Assembly: GCF_900113545.1 (NCBI RefSeq)
Contig: NZ_FOPS01000001.1
Location: forward strand, 323,778-387,777
Source: Neisseria elongata subsp. elongata
GTDB lineage: Bacteria > Pseudomonadota > Gammaproteobacteria > Burkholderiales > Neisseriaceae
Direction of reading: 5' to 3'
DNA length: 64,000 nucleotides
A program made the position numbers and the translations under genes. The notes below the pieces were generated by a model. That model was given only the letters and a program-made list of their open reading frames with translations. It was not told the DNA's origin and did no database searches. Below, in pieces: positions 36,575 to 45,387 of the stretch; position 1 is the first letter of the stretch; every line of letters begins with the position of its first letter.

Positions 36575-37474
36575 ATGAGCACCCCGCAATCCGCCATCAT
36601 CCCCGAAACCATTACCGCCGCCATCTACATCGAAGCCGACGTACGCGATGCGGCGAAAATCAAAACCGCCTGCCGCGAAGCCCTCGCCGCACTGACCGAC
36701 TGTCAAACCCGTTTTCCCGGACACGAACTGGGCATGACCATCGCCTTCGGTGCGGATTTTTGGCGCAGCCTGAACCACAGCGGCGAAGGCGAAGAAATCC
36801 GCCCGTTCGTACCGCTGGGCAACGGCCTGTGCCCCGCCACCCAATGCGATTTGATGATACACATCCAATCCGCCCATACCGGCCTGAACTACCTGTTGGC
36901 GGAAAAAGTGATGGCCGCCTTCGGCGAATCGCTTGAAATGAAAAACGAAACCCACGGCTTCCGCATGCCGGAAGAACGCGGCTTGGACGGCTTCGTAGAC
37001 GGCACGGAAAACCCGCACGGCGACGAAAAAATCGCCTCCGTCGGCATCATTGCCGAAGGAAAAAGCGCGGGCGGCAGCTATGTGGTGCTGCAGCAATACC
37101 TGCACGACCTGAAAAAATGGGACAGCATCAGCGTAACCGAACAAGAACAGGCCGTAGGCCGCAGCAAAGAAGACAACATCGAATTTCCCCGCGAAGAGCG
37201 GCTGCCCGATTCGCACCTGGGCCGTACCAACATCAAAGAAAACGGCGTCGGCCTGAAAATCGTCCGCCGCAGCCTGCCTTTCGGCCAAGTCGGCGGCGAA
37301 CACGGCCTGCAATTCATCGCCTACTGCGCCAGCCTGCACAACATCGACGAACAACTGAAATTTATGTTCGGCGAAAAAGACGGCAAAATCGACCTGCTGC
37401 TGAAACACATGTCCACCGCCAAACGCAGTGCCTATTACTATGCGCCGAGTGTCGAGCGTCTGGCCGATTTGTAA
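36575..37474 (+). CDS. Dyp-type haem peroxidase (YfeX-like)
   Basis: This 299-residue haem peroxidase has the family motif GFVDGTENPHG (about 145-155) with the catalytic aspartate, a proximal histidine in DSHLGRTN (about 210-217) and an arginine in KIVRRSLPFG (about 228-237). There is no Tat or Sec signal, so it is cytoplasmic, as for E. coli YfeX. A role in haem handling or peroxide defence is known for the family, but the substrate here is not shown. AAAGGAAA before the ATG is a good ribosome site. Confidence 0.85.
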   Translation: MSTPQSAIIPETITAAIYIEADVRDAAKIKTACREALAALTDCQTRFPGHELGMTIAFGADFWRSLNHSGEGEEIRPFVPLGNGLCPATQCDLMIHIQSAHTGLNYLLAEKVMAAFGESLEMKNETHGFRMPEERGLDGFVDGTENPHGDEKIASVGIIAEGKSAGGSYVVLQQYLHDLKKWDSISVTEQEQAVGRSKEDNIEFPREERLPDSHLGRTNIKENGVGLKIVRRSLPFGQVGGEHGLQFIAYCASLHNIDEQLKFMFGEKDGKIDLLLKHMSTAKRSAYYYAPSVERLADL

Positions 37475-37490
37475 GGCTTCGGAACGTTGG

Positions 37491-37578
37491 GGCCGTCTGA
37501 AACGGCAAATACAAAAATCAGGACAACGCGGCTTTGCATTGTCCTGATTTTGTTTGGTCCGGCCTTTTCAGACGGCCT
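37491..37578. terminator. Bidirectional terminator between peroxidase and mltB
   Basis: Nested hairpins are seen. An outer DUS pair (37491-37501 with 37567-37578) encloses AAAATCAGGACAA (37514-37526) pairing with TTGTCCTGATTTT (37539-37551). The inner hairpin has A and T tails on both sides, which suits two convergent genes. Confidence 0.8.
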
Positions 37579-37590
37579 TTGTCTAACCGC

Positions 37591-38667
37591 CTACAAACCG
37601 CCCGAACCGACACCGTTGGCAATATCGCGCACGGCGGTTACATACATCCGGCTGTGGTTGTACTGCCAAACCGCATAAAAATTATTCAGGCCGATATAGT
37701 ATTCGTAAAGGCCGGGTGAAACTTCCAGCTTGAATAAAACCGCGCGCTCGTGATCGGCCACCGGCTCTTGGATTTCAACCCCCATCCGGCGCAACTGGCC
37801 GACGGTGTATTTCAACTCGGTTTTTTCCTCGATAACCGCCTCGAGCTTCGGAGTCGGTGTGAGCAGCACCGGAATCACCATTTTCCCGCCCGTCTTCCAA
37901 CCGTGCGATTTCAGGTAATTCGCCACAGATGCGGCCACATCGGGCACGCTGCCCCAAATGTTCCTATGCCCGTCGCGGTCGTAATCCACCGCCCATTTGC
38001 GGTAACTCGAAGGCATAAATTGCGGCATACCCATCGCGCCGGCATAACTGCCGGTAAACCAGAACGGATCCTGATTTTCCTCTTTGCTCATCAGCAAGAG
38101 TTCGTGCAGCTCTTTTCGGAAGAAGTCGGCACGGCGCGGATAATCGAAAGCCAGCGTGGAAAGCGAATCGGCCAAACGGAAGCTGCCCATATTGCGGCCG
38201 TAATTGGTTTCGATGCCGACGATAGCGACAATGACTTCCGCCGGCACGCCGTATTCTCGCGCCACTTGGTCGATGACCTGGCGGTTTTTCATATAGAAAT
38301 TGCGGCCGTCGGCGATTTTGGCCGCCCCCGCATTGCCTTTTTGGAATTCATACCATGGCCGCGACGTACCCGGCTTATTCATAATATTGATAATATTTGG
38401 TTTATACACCGCGCCATTGAAAAAGGCCTGGAGTTCGGCTTTATTGTAACGGCCGTTTGCCGCTTCAAAATCGATAAACCGCTGCACATTGTCGTTGCCG
38501 TTGAAACCCACCAGCGACACGGAGGCGGCAGACTCATCGAATTTCGGCATTTGCTGCACGGGGGTAACGGTTGTTTGCTGCACCACAGGCTCGGAAGCAG
38601 GTTTCTGCTCGGAGCTGCAAGCCGCCAGAATCAGTGCGGCGGCGAATAAGGGAAGTGTTTTTTTCAT
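37591..38667 (-). CDS. mltB: Membrane-bound lytic murein transglycosylase B
   Basis: This 358-residue lipoprotein cuts peptidoglycan between MurNAc and GlcNAc, forming anhydro ends. The signal peptide carries the lipobox LILAAC (Cys17). The SLT_2 domain covers about 50-345, with the catalytic glutamate in VAIVGIETNYGRNMG and the motifs SYAGAMGMPQFMPSSYRKWA and NIWGSVPDVAASVANYL. I start at MKKTLPLFAA (38667); the frame is open further upstream only through the MITE. The MITE begins five bases before the ATG, so the element's own AAAGG probably acts as the ribosome binding site. Confidence 0.9.
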   Translation of the reverse strand: MKKTLPLFAAALILAACSSEQKPASEPVVQQTTVTPVQQMPKFDESAASVSLVGFNGNDNVQRFIDFEAANGRYNKAELQAFFNGAVYKPNIINIMNKPGTSRPWYEFQKGNAGAAKIADGRNFYMKNRQVIDQVAREYGVPAEVIVAIVGIETNYGRNMGSFRLADSLSTLAFDYPRRADFFRKELHELLLMSKEENQDPFWFTGSYAGAMGMPQFMPSSYRKWAVDYDRDGHRNIWGSVPDVAASVANYLKSHGWKTGGKMVIPVLLTPTPKLEAVIEEKTELKYTVGQLRRMGVEIQEPVADHERAVLFKLEVSPGLYEYYIGLNNFYAVWQYNHSRMYVTAVRDIANGVGSGGL

Positions 38668-38672
38668 AATCC

Positions 38673-38852
38673 GAGACCTTTGCAAAAATAGTCTGTTAAC
38701 GAAATTTGACGCATAAAAATGCGCCAAAAAATTTCAATTGACTAAAACCTTCCTAATATTGAGCAAAAAGTAGGAAAAATCAGAAAGGTTTTGCATTTTG
38801 AAAATGAGATTGAGCATAAAATTTTAGTAACCTATGTTATTGCAAAGGTCTC
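38673..38852. mobile_element. Miniature inverted-repeat element related to the IS5-type ends
   Basis: This 180-bp element has terminal repeats GAGACCTTTGCAA (38673-38685) and TTGCAAAGGTCTC (38840-38852). It has no gene and is AT-rich inside. AATCC flanks both sides and may be a target duplication. The same terminal sequence starts the IS5-like copy at 112, so an element of that kind may have moved it. Confidence 0.8.
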
Positions 38853-39283
38853 AATCCGTCCTTGTGTTTGGGTTGGCCGTAGCGCGCCCATATTGTCAGG
38901 CGGCGGTAAGCCTGCCGTCCGGCGGCATCCGCAGGCAGGCATTGGCGGATAACCCGCCCACCCACGCGCCAGTGTAAAAAACAAACCGCGCGGTGAACCA
39001 TGCTGCCCGGCAGCAGCACGGCCTCAAAAGCCGTTTGGTTCCGTCGCATCAGCAATGCCGCCCTGCCCTGGGCATCGATGCTGATACGGGCAACCGAATC
39101 GCGGCCGAAACCGCAGCCGGCATATAAGGCGTAGAGAAGCGAAAACGCCAAAGCGGCCAAACCTGCCGCCATCCGCCATCCTTCGAAATACAGACCGCAG
39201 ACGGCGATGGCCGCAACGTGCAGTGCAACGACCAAAGCAATCAGCATCCGCGAAGGCCTGACTTCGACGATAAACGGCTGCAC
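38837..39283 (-). CDS. YgfX/CptA-like membrane protein
   Basis: This 148-residue protein has two closely spaced membrane segments (about 13-33 and 37-56), a short periplasmic turn and a cytoplasmic C-terminal domain (VARISIDAQGRAALLMRR, then RAVCFLHWRVGGRVIRQCLP). This matches the YgfX (CptA-type) family of small inner-membrane proteins, where the E. coli member is linked to a toxin-antitoxin-like pair with SdhE. No SdhE-like gene adjoins. The last four codons and the stop are supplied by the inserted MITE. Confidence 0.55.
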   Translation of the reverse strand: MQPFIVEVRPSRMLIALVVALHVAAIAVCGLYFEGWRMAAGLAALAFSLLYALYAGCGFGRDSVARISIDAQGRAALLMRRNQTAFEAVLLPGSMVHRAVCFLHWRVGGRVIRQCLPADAAGRQAYRRLTIWARYGQPKHKDGLRPLQ

Positions 39284-39287
39284 GGCG

Positions 39288-39647
39288 TTACATCATGTTG
39301 TCGAATACGGGCTCGATTTTGATGTCGGCATCGTCCATATCCAGCACCATATCGTGGATTTCGACATCAAAAAATTCCCAGAAAGCCTGTAAGCCCATAT
39401 CTTGCGGCCAATGCTTCTGCGGCACTTCCCATGAAGAGACTTCTGCTTCGAAAATTTGGCGGTAACGTTCGTCGAAATAGCCGACCACCGCTTCCGGCGT
39501 ATCGAATTCGGGCACCAAAAACACCGAGCAGTTGCTGCGTATCTGCTCCAACGTCAATTCGGGCATATTTTCATCGGTGGACTTCAGCCAATCGAGGAAT
39601 TTCTGCGTCGGTTTCAGCACCACGGCACTGCGATCTACAAAATACAT
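39288..39647 (-). CDS. Conserved hypothetical protein
   Basis: This 119-residue acidic protein without a signal or membrane segment begins MYFVDRSAVVLKPTQKFLDW and ends with an acidic DMDDADIKIEPVFDN stretch. It is not assigned to a named family. It is read 4 bases before the YgfX-like gene and probably forms an operon with it. Confidence 0.6.
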   Translation of the reverse strand: MYFVDRSAVVLKPTQKFLDWLKSTDENMPELTLEQIRSNCSVFLVPEFDTPEAVVGYFDERYRQIFEAEVSSWEVPQKHWPQDMGLQAFWEFFDVEIHDMVLDMDDADIKIEPVFDNMM

Positions 39648-39861
39648 ATCGTTTCCTTACAACAAAGGCAGGGGATTGTACTGGATAACAGGCCATCTGA
39701 AAACGAAGCTTCCGTCAGGAAGCGGAGTTTCTGCGGAGCTAAAACGAAGCCGCCGCCTTGCAATAGCGGCTGCGCCAAACAGCCGCCTGCACCCGTTCCA
39801 AACTTTCAGACGGCCGCTGCACCTTGCTTTCCCGTATAATCCCCGTTTTTAGCCGTTTCAG

Positions 39862-40746
39862 ATGGCCCCTTTACCTTACCCCGCCATGAAAGCACACAAC
39901 CGAGAGCTTTTAGGGTCGGCCTGGATGATTGCCGCCGCCCTGTTTTTCACCTTGATGAACCTCTGCATCAAAGCCGCCCATCAAAAATTCGGCATGGGCA
40001 GCGGCGAGCTGGTTTTCTGGCGCATGCTGTTTGCCGCCGTGGTGCTGGGCGGGTTGGCCAAATTGCAGGGGAAAACCTTTTCCACGCCGAACCTGCCGCG
40101 CCACCTCAACCGCAGCGTCGTCGGCACAGTGGCCATGATGTGCAACTTCTATGCCGTGATGCACCTGTCGCTAGCCACCGGCGTAACCCTCTCCTATACC
40201 TCCTCGATTTTCCTCGCCGTCTTGTCGTTTATCGTGCTGCGCGAACGGATTTCGCTCTATATGCAGGGCGTACTGCTGCTGGGCTTTGCCGGCGTGGTCC
40301 TGCTGCTGCATCCTTCGGTAGGCGGCGGGCAGATTTTCGCCGCATCCGTCGGCCTGTGCGGCGGCCTGCTGTCGGGCTGGGCGTATTTGCAGGTGCGCGA
40401 ACTTTCCCTGGCGGGCGAACCGGCCTGGAGGGTAGTGTTCTACCTCTCGCTGGTCGGCATGATAATGGGCGCGGTGCTGGCCACGTTTACCGGCTGGCAC
40501 CGCCCTTCCCTGCAATCTCTGCCCTACCTGCTCGGCATCGGCGCGTCCGCCATGCTGGCGCAACTGACCATGACACACGCCTACGCCGTCGGCCGGAAAT
40601 TTACCGTTGCCGCACTGGCTTATCTGACCGTCGTCTTTTCCACACTGTCCGGCATTATCCTGTTTAACGAGCAAATCGGCTGGCAGGAATGGCTGGGTAT
40701 CGGTATTATTATCGCCGGCGGCATTTTGAGCGGTTTGAAAAAATAA
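39862..40746 (+). CDS. EamA-family (DMT) transporter
   Basis: This 294-residue inner-membrane protein has ten predicted helices in two EamA repeats (for example AWMIAAALFFTLMNLCIKAA and, in the second, ALAYLTVVFSTLSGIILFNE). Drug/metabolite transporters of this type export small metabolites; the substrate is unknown. The start could be 39862 or the in-frame ATG at 39886 (MKAHNREL), which better fits the family's N-terminus. A second paralogue lies at 61510-62391. Confidence 0.8.
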   Translation: MAPLPYPAMKAHNRELLGSAWMIAAALFFTLMNLCIKAAHQKFGMGSGELVFWRMLFAAVVLGGLAKLQGKTFSTPNLPRHLNRSVVGTVAMMCNFYAVMHLSLATGVTLSYTSSIFLAVLSFIVLRERISLYMQGVLLLGFAGVVLLLHPSVGGGQIFAASVGLCGGLLSGWAYLQVRELSLAGEPAWRVVFYLSLVGMIMGAVLATFTGWHRPSLQSLPYLLGIGASAMLAQLTMTHAYAVGRKFTVAALAYLTVVFSTLSGIILFNEQIGWQEWLGIGIIIAGGILSGLKK

Positions 40747-40771
40747 ACTCCCATAACAGAAAGGCTGAATC

Positions 40772-41119
40772 ATGATTTCCATCCGAGAACAAAGCTACGG
40801 CTTGAACGTCGCGCTCTACAACGAATTCACCATCGAAGACTTCCGCGAGCTGGAACAGGCCGTACTGAAAGCCGTCGGACGCGTCCACCGCCCCGACCTG
40901 CTGTTGGATTTGAGCATGTTGAAAGACTTCACCATCGATATGGCTTGGGAGCAGTTGAAATTCGTCAACGCGCACGACAAAGACTTCGGTCGCATCGCCA
41001 TCGTGGTGGACGACATCTGGATCAAATTCGCCACCCACATCTCCGACCTGCTGACCCGCACCCACCCGAAATACTTCGACACCGCCGCCGAAGCGCAGGC
41101 TTGGCTGTTGGGCGAATAA
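40772..41119 (+). CDS. SpoIIAA/STAS-like protein
   Basis: This 115-residue protein has the compact alpha/beta pattern of the SpoIIAA-like (DUF3478) family: FTIEDFRELEQAVLKAVG, PDLLLDLSMLKDFT, RIAIVVDDIWIKFATHIS and a final AEAQAWLLGE. AGAAAGG precedes the ATG by about 6 bases. The role is unknown. It lies 25 bases after the EamA gene on the same strand and may be co-transcribed with it. Confidence 0.7.
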   Translation: MISIREQSYGLNVALYNEFTIEDFRELEQAVLKAVGRVHRPDLLLDLSMLKDFTIDMAWEQLKFVNAHDKDFGRIAIVVDDIWIKFATHISDLLTRTHPKYFDTAAEAQAWLLGE

Positions 41120-41138
41120 ATCCGTGATAAAACCATAA

Positions 41139-41186
41139 AGGCCGTCTGAAAACGCTTTTTGCCGCGAAGCGTTTTTCAGACGGCCT
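41139..41186 (+). terminator. Inverted DUS terminator
   Basis: AGGCCGTCTGAA (41139-41150) and TTCAGACGGCCT (41175-41186) form the stem, extended inward by AAACGC/GCGTTT. Confidence 0.8.
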
Positions 41187-41262
41187 CTCTTTGTTTGCCC
41201 AGCCGGCAAAACATTCCTATAATCCGCATCTTTAAACAACACGATAAAAAAGGAACACAACC

Positions 41263-41736
41263 ATGACCGACTTGAGCATCTGGCAAAACGCCCCGCTGAA
41301 CAACATCACCGCCCACATCGTCCCCCGCTATCACGACACCCACCGCAGCCAAATGGCTGAAATGCTGGAACTGGGCGAAAAAGTGGCCGAAGTGCACGCC
41401 GGCAGCTTTCCCGAAGATTTCGTCCCGCTGGTGCAGGCGATTCAAAACGAATTGCTGAGCCACATGATGAAAGAAGAACGCATCCTGTTCCCCATGATAG
41501 ACCAAGGCGCGGGCAGCGGTGCGACCATGCCCATCCGCATGATGATGCACGAACACGACGACCATCAGGGCGCGATTGCCCAACTGCGCAGCCTGACCAA
41601 CGACTTCACCCCGCCGGAAAACGCCTGCGGCTCATGGCAGCGGCTGTACGCACTGGCCAAAGAATTCACCGACGATTTGGCCGACCACATCGAACTGGAA
41701 AACAACATCCTCTTCACCCGTACCCTGAACAGCTAA
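41263..41736 (+). CDS. Hemerythrin-domain protein (RIC/DnrN-related)
   Basis: This 157-residue di-iron protein has a four-helix hemerythrin fold with ligand residues in ITAHIVPRYHDTH, LLSHMMKEERILFP, MMMHEHDDHQG and LADHIELENNILF. It matches the C-terminal part of YtfE/ScdA/DnrN, which repairs iron-sulfur clusters after nitric oxide or oxidative stress. The usual N-terminal ScdA domain with its cysteine motif is absent. The domain is clear; the repair role here is inference. AAGGAAC precedes the ATG. Confidence 0.8.
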   Translation: MTDLSIWQNAPLNNITAHIVPRYHDTHRSQMAEMLELGEKVAEVHAGSFPEDFVPLVQAIQNELLSHMMKEERILFPMIDQGAGSGATMPIRMMMHEHDDHQGAIAQLRSLTNDFTPPENACGSWQRLYALAKEFTDDLADHIELENNILFTRTLNS

Positions 41737-41889
41737 GTCCTGCCCCAAAGGCCGTCTGAAAAGACAAAACCCGCCGTCAGGCGTATAGTTTCGGGCGTTT
41801 TGCACCACCTGCAAAACGCCCGGATTTCATTTTCCGCCTTTTCAGACGGCCTCACGAATCCGGCATCGCAACAAAAAAGGAGGAGCAGC

Positions 41890-43332
41890 ATGAAACTGAA
41901 CGACAACACCCTGTTTAAAACCGAATGCCTGATTAACGGCACATGGCGGCGTGCCGACAACGGCCGCACCATGTTCGTGCGCAACCCCGCCACAGGCGAG
42001 CACTTGGCCGACGTACCCGATATGGTCGAAAGCGAAACCCTCGCCGCGATTGCCGCCGCAGCCGCCGCGCAAAAAGACTGGGCGGCACGCCCCGCCGCCG
42101 AACGCAGCCGCATCCTGCGCCGCTGGTTCGACCTGATGACGGCGCACCAAGAAGATTTGGCGCGCATCCTGACCGCCGAACAAGGCAAGCCGCTGGCCGA
42201 AGCGCGCGGCGAAATCGCCTACGGCGCATCCTATATCGAATGGTTTGCCGAAGAAGCCAAGCGCGTTTACGGCGACACCATCCCCGCCACGCGCGCCGAT
42301 CAGCGCATCAGCGTCATCCGCCAGCCCGTCGGCGTGTGCGCCGCCATCACGCCGTGGAACTTCCCCAACGCCATGATTACCCGCAAAGCCGCGCCCGCAC
42401 TGGCGGCAGGCTGCACCTTCATCGTCCGCCCCGCATCGAAAACGCCGCTGTCCGCGCTGGCGGTTGCCGAACTCGCCCAACGGGCCGGCATTCCGGCGGG
42501 CGTGTTCAACGTCATCACCGGCTCGTCCCGCGCCATCGGCGGCGTGCTGACCGGCGACGAACGGGTACGCAAGTTCAGCTTCACCGGCTCGACCGAAGTC
42601 GGCCGCGAACTGATGGCCCAATGCGCCGCCACAGTGAAAAAAATCTCGCTGGAACTGGGCGGCAACGCGCCGTTCATCGTTTTCGACGATGCCGATATCG
42701 ATGCCGCCGTACAGGGCGCGCTGGCCAGCAAATTCCGCAACGCGGGGCAAACCTGCGTCTGCGCCAACCGCTTCTACGTCCAAAGCGGCGTATATGACGA
42801 GTTTGCCGCTAAACTCACGGCGGAAGTGGAAAAACTGAAAGTCGGCAACGGCATGGACGAAGGCACGGACATCGGCCCGCTGATTGACGAAGCCGCCGTC
42901 TCGCATGTGGAACGCCTGTTGGACGACGCGCGCGCCAAAGGCGGCAAAATCTTATGCGGCGGTTTTTCAAACGGCCTGTTCGTCCGACCCGCCGTAATCG
43001 CCGGCGCAACGCGTGAAATGGCGGTGGCGGAAGAAGAAATCTTTGGCCCCGTCGCCCCGCTGTTCCGCTTCGGGAACGAAGAAGAAGCCGTACGGCTGGC
43101 CAACGACACCGAATACGGCCTGGCATCGTATCTGTACAGCCGCGACATCGGCCGCATCACCCGCGTATCCGAAGCCTTGGAATACGGCATGGTGGCGGTA
43201 AACACGGGTATGCTGTCCAACGCGGCCGCCCCCTTCGGCGGCGTGAAGCAGTCGGGCATGGGCCGGGAAGGCTCGCGCTACGGCATGAATGAATATCTGG
43301 AAATGAAATACATCGTTACCGCAGGCATTTAG
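41890..43332 (+). CDS. gabD: NAD(P)-dependent succinate-semialdehyde dehydrogenase
   Basis: This 480-residue aldehyde dehydrogenase converts succinate semialdehyde to succinate. The Rossmann segment has [20 protein letters not shown] and [12 protein letters not shown]. The catalytic glutamate lies in [18 protein letters not shown] and the cysteine in [14 protein letters not shown]. The family tail [13 protein letters not shown] is present. AGGAGGAGC just before the ATG at 41890 fixes the start. The frame is open 30 codons upstream, through a DUS. No other GABA-pathway gene adjoins. Confidence 0.88.
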   Translation: MKLNDNTLFKTECLINGTWRRADNGRTMFVRNPATGEHLADVPDMVESETLAAIAAAAAAQKDWAARPAAERSRILRRWFDLMTAHQEDLARILTAEQGKPLAEARGEIAYGASYIEWFAEEAKRVYGDTIPATRADQRISVIRQPVGVCAAITPWNFPNAMITRKAAPALAAGCTFIVRPASKTPLSALAVAELAQRAGIPAGVFNVITGSSRAIGGVLTGDERVRKFSFTGSTEVGRELMAQCAATVKKISLELGGNAPFIVFDDADIDAAVQGALASKFRNAGQTCVCANRFYVQSGVYDEFAAKLTAEVEKLKVGNGMDEGTDIGPLIDEAAVSHVERLLDDARAKGGKILCGGFSNGLFVRPAVIAGATREMAVAEEEIFGPVAPLFRFGNEEEAVRLANDTEYGLASYLYSRDIGRITRVSEALEYGMVAVNTGMLSNAAAPFGGVKQSGMGREGSRYGMNEYLEMKYIVTAGI

Positions 43333-43360
43333 GCCGTCTGAAAGGCAGTTTGAGACAAAA

Positions 43361-43396
43361 AGGCCGTCTGAAATATCTTTTCAGACGGCCTTTTTG
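43361..43396 (+). terminator. Inverted DUS terminator after gabD
   Basis: AGGCCGTCTGAA (43361-43372) and TTCAGACGGCCT (43380-43391) are followed by a T run. Another single DUS lies 20 bases earlier. Confidence 0.85.
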
Positions 43397-43501
43397 CTTA
43401 TCCGTTCAAACCATGACCCATTCACTTAAATTCCGATACCTTGGCCCGAACAAGTCCGCTTCGCCACCCAACGCAGGCGGGAATAACGATAGGGAGGATT
43501 A

Positions 43502-44311
43502 TTATTCGGACTTGCCGCAGCATTCCTTCATGCCGTTTTCGCAGCGCACGGCTCGGGACTCTAGGGTCTGCCGCAGCAGCAAATCGTTTTTCGGCAAAGA
43601 GGCGCGCTCTTCTTCCCGATGCCAAAGATGATAGGCCAGGCCGCCGAATTTCAGGTTGGTGCGGCCGAGGCCAGAATGATAAAGGCGGGCGGCAAACTCG
43701 CTGTCTTCCCTGCCCCAGCCGACAAAGCGGTTGTCGAAGCCGTTTACGGCTGCCGCATCCTTCAGGAAAAAACCCATGTTGCAGCTTTTAATCGATTTCA
43801 TGCTGCTGCCTGCGAGCAAAGCCGTCAGCAGCATCAGGCTGCGGCAGCGGATGGCGGCGTGTTTCTTCATGATGCCCTGCGAATAGAAAGGCGGCTTGAA
43901 CGGCACGGGCAGGGGCGAAGACAGCAATGCGGCGGTGGCGGCTTCGGTCAGCAGCACGCGGCTGCCCTGCACCCAACGCCCTTCCCGCGCCACGGACAGG
44001 TGGTCGGCAATAAATTCGGGATGCAGCACCATGTCGCCGTCGATGAGCACGATGTAAGGCCCTTGCGCCGCCGCCAGTGCGCGGTTGCGCGATTGTGCCG
44101 CGCGGAAGCCTTGGTCTTCCTGCCAAACGTGTTTGACCGGTATCGGGGAGGTTTTTGCAAACCGCCCAACCGTTTCCGCAGTGTCCGCGCCCGAGCCGTC
44201 GTCGGCGACGATGATTTCCGCCGGCGGTACGGTTTGCTGCAAAACGGACTGTAAAACCAGATGCAGTGCGTCGGGGCGGTTGTAGGTGGTAACAATCAGG
44301 CTGGCGCGCAT
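43502..44311 (-). CDS. Glycosyltransferase, family 2
   Basis: This 269-residue transferase has an inverting GT-A domain: SLIVTTYNRPDALHLVLQS, IIVADDGSGADT, VLIDGDMVLHPEFI (DxD-like), then a galactosyltransferase-type C-terminal motif NRFVGWGREDSEFAARLYHS. There is no membrane segment, so it works at the cytoplasmic face. It is read 1 base after the LgtF-like gene, and the two probably act in lipooligosaccharide synthesis. The sugar is unknown. Confidence 0.8.
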   Translation of the reverse strand: MRASLIVTTYNRPDALHLVLQSVLQQTVPPAEIIVADDGSGADTAETVGRFAKTSPIPVKHVWQEDQGFRAAQSRNRALAAAQGPYIVLIDGDMVLHPEFIADHLSVAREGRWVQGSRVLLTEAATAALLSSPLPVPFKPPFYSQGIMKKHAAIRCRSLMLLTALLAGSSMKSIKSCNMGFFLKDAAAVNGFDNRFVGWGREDSEFAARLYHSGLGRTNLKFGGLAYHLWHREEERASLPKNDLLLRQTLESRAVRCENGMKECCGKSE

Positions 44312-44312
44312 T

Positions 44313-45074
44313 TTAGAGTTTTCCGTCGGATTTATAGAGGGTGTAGAGTTTGACGTATTTGGTCATGGTGTAGAAATAGTGGTTGACCGACAGTATCCAT
44401 CCCATTTTGCCGTCCAGAAAACCGCGGTCGAAAATATAGACTTTGATAAATGCCCAAATCGGCCGCAATACGATGTCTTTCCAGAAGCCGACCGGTTTGC
44501 CCGCGTCTTTGTATTTCTCTGCCGACAGTTTGGTGTATTTGTTGAATTTGTTGAAATACTGGTCCCAGTTGTCGTAGGTGTAGTGGAGCAGGAAGTGTTG
44601 CAGTTTTTTGTCCACGTAGGGATGCAGGATGGCGGGATGGACGTAGCCTTCGACCCGCACGCCCTCCGCCGGCATCAGGCGGCAGACGTAATCAGGCCGC
44701 AACACGCCGTGTACGGCTTTGTTGTGGCGGAAGCGGTTTTGCCGTCTGAGCCAATAGGCGGCTTTTTCGCCTTTTTCCACCGTTCGGGCGATTTCTTCGG
44801 CCGCTTCGGGCGTGCAGCGTTCGTCGGCATCGATGAAGAAAATCCAGCCGCAGCGCGCCTGTTCGACGGCGAAGGTCTGCTGTCCGCCCCAGTCGCCGTC
44901 CATGGCGCGGCGTATGACCCTCGCGCCGCATGCTTCGGCGATTTTTTCGGTGTCGTCGGTGCTGAAGTCGTCGATGACGATGACTTCTCCGGCAAAAGTG
45001 CAGCTTTCGATGCATTCGCGGATGTTTGCCTCTTCGTTTTTGGCCAAAATCAGTACGCTGATGTCGCTCGCCAT
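44313..45074 (-). CDS. Glycosyltransferase, family 2 (LgtF/WaaE-like)
   Basis: This 253-residue transferase resembles WaaE/LgtF, which adds beta-1,4-glucose to heptose I of the LOS core. Motifs are SVLILAKNEEANIRECIES, EVIVIDDFSTDDTEKIA, IFFIDADERCTPEAAEEI (DxD-type) and the C-terminal family block YDNWDQYFNKFNKYT and FLDGKMGWILSVNHYFYT. In meningococci lgtF sits with rfaK; here a different GT2 gene follows. The symbol is withheld because the acceptor cannot be read from sequence. Confidence 0.75.
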   Translation of the reverse strand: MASDISVLILAKNEEANIRECIESCTFAGEVIVIDDFSTDDTEKIAEACGARVIRRAMDGDWGGQQTFAVEQARCGWIFFIDADERCTPEAAEEIARTVEKGEKAAYWLRRQNRFRHNKAVHGVLRPDYVCRLMPAEGVRVEGYVHPAILHPYVDKKLQHFLLHYTYDNWDQYFNKFNKYTKLSAEKYKDAGKPVGFWKDIVLRPIWAFIKVYIFDRGFLDGKMGWILSVNHYFYTMTKYVKLYTLYKSDGKL

Positions 45075-45175
45075 GGGTCTGCCCTCATTCGTCGTCCGTT
45101 GAAAAGGCCGTCTGAAAATACGGCGGTGCGGTGTTGCCGAACCGTGCCCCGGTGTTTTCAGACGGCCTGCATGGT

Positions 45176-45304
45176 TTAATGGTTGATGCGGTTGCGTTCG
45201 CGCTCTTCGCGCCCTTCTTTAATCGCACCGATCAAGAAATAAATACCGGCCGCGATGAAGGCGGCCACGGTAACGGCGGTAAAGATAAAGAGAAAATTCT
45301 GCAT
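45176..45304 (-). CDS. Small single-pass membrane protein
   Basis: This 42-residue protein starts at 45304 with MQNFLFIFTAVTVAAFIAAG and ends with a charged tail (KEGREERERNRINH). One membrane helix is predicted at about 4-27. No family is recognised. The frame is open 18 codons further upstream, but the start just before the hydrophobic segment is more likely. Confidence 0.55.
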   Translation of the reverse strand: MQNFLFIFTAVTVAAFIAAGIYFLIGAIKEGREERERNRINH

Positions 45305-45387
45305 GATGGAATCCTGACATTTTCGGCAGGCGCGAGTGTACCCGCTTGACGCAGGCAAAACAACCGCCGCCCGCGCAGCCGCCCCCG

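Noticed and set aside
41842-42906. 354-codon frame opposite gabD
   Set aside because: Antisense to a confident gene, with the same codon-shadow pattern.
43455-43495. Possible dRS3-type neisserial repeat downstream of gabD
   Set aside because: Only half of the palindrome (GCGGGAAT with a preceding GCAG) is seen. The partner half is missing.
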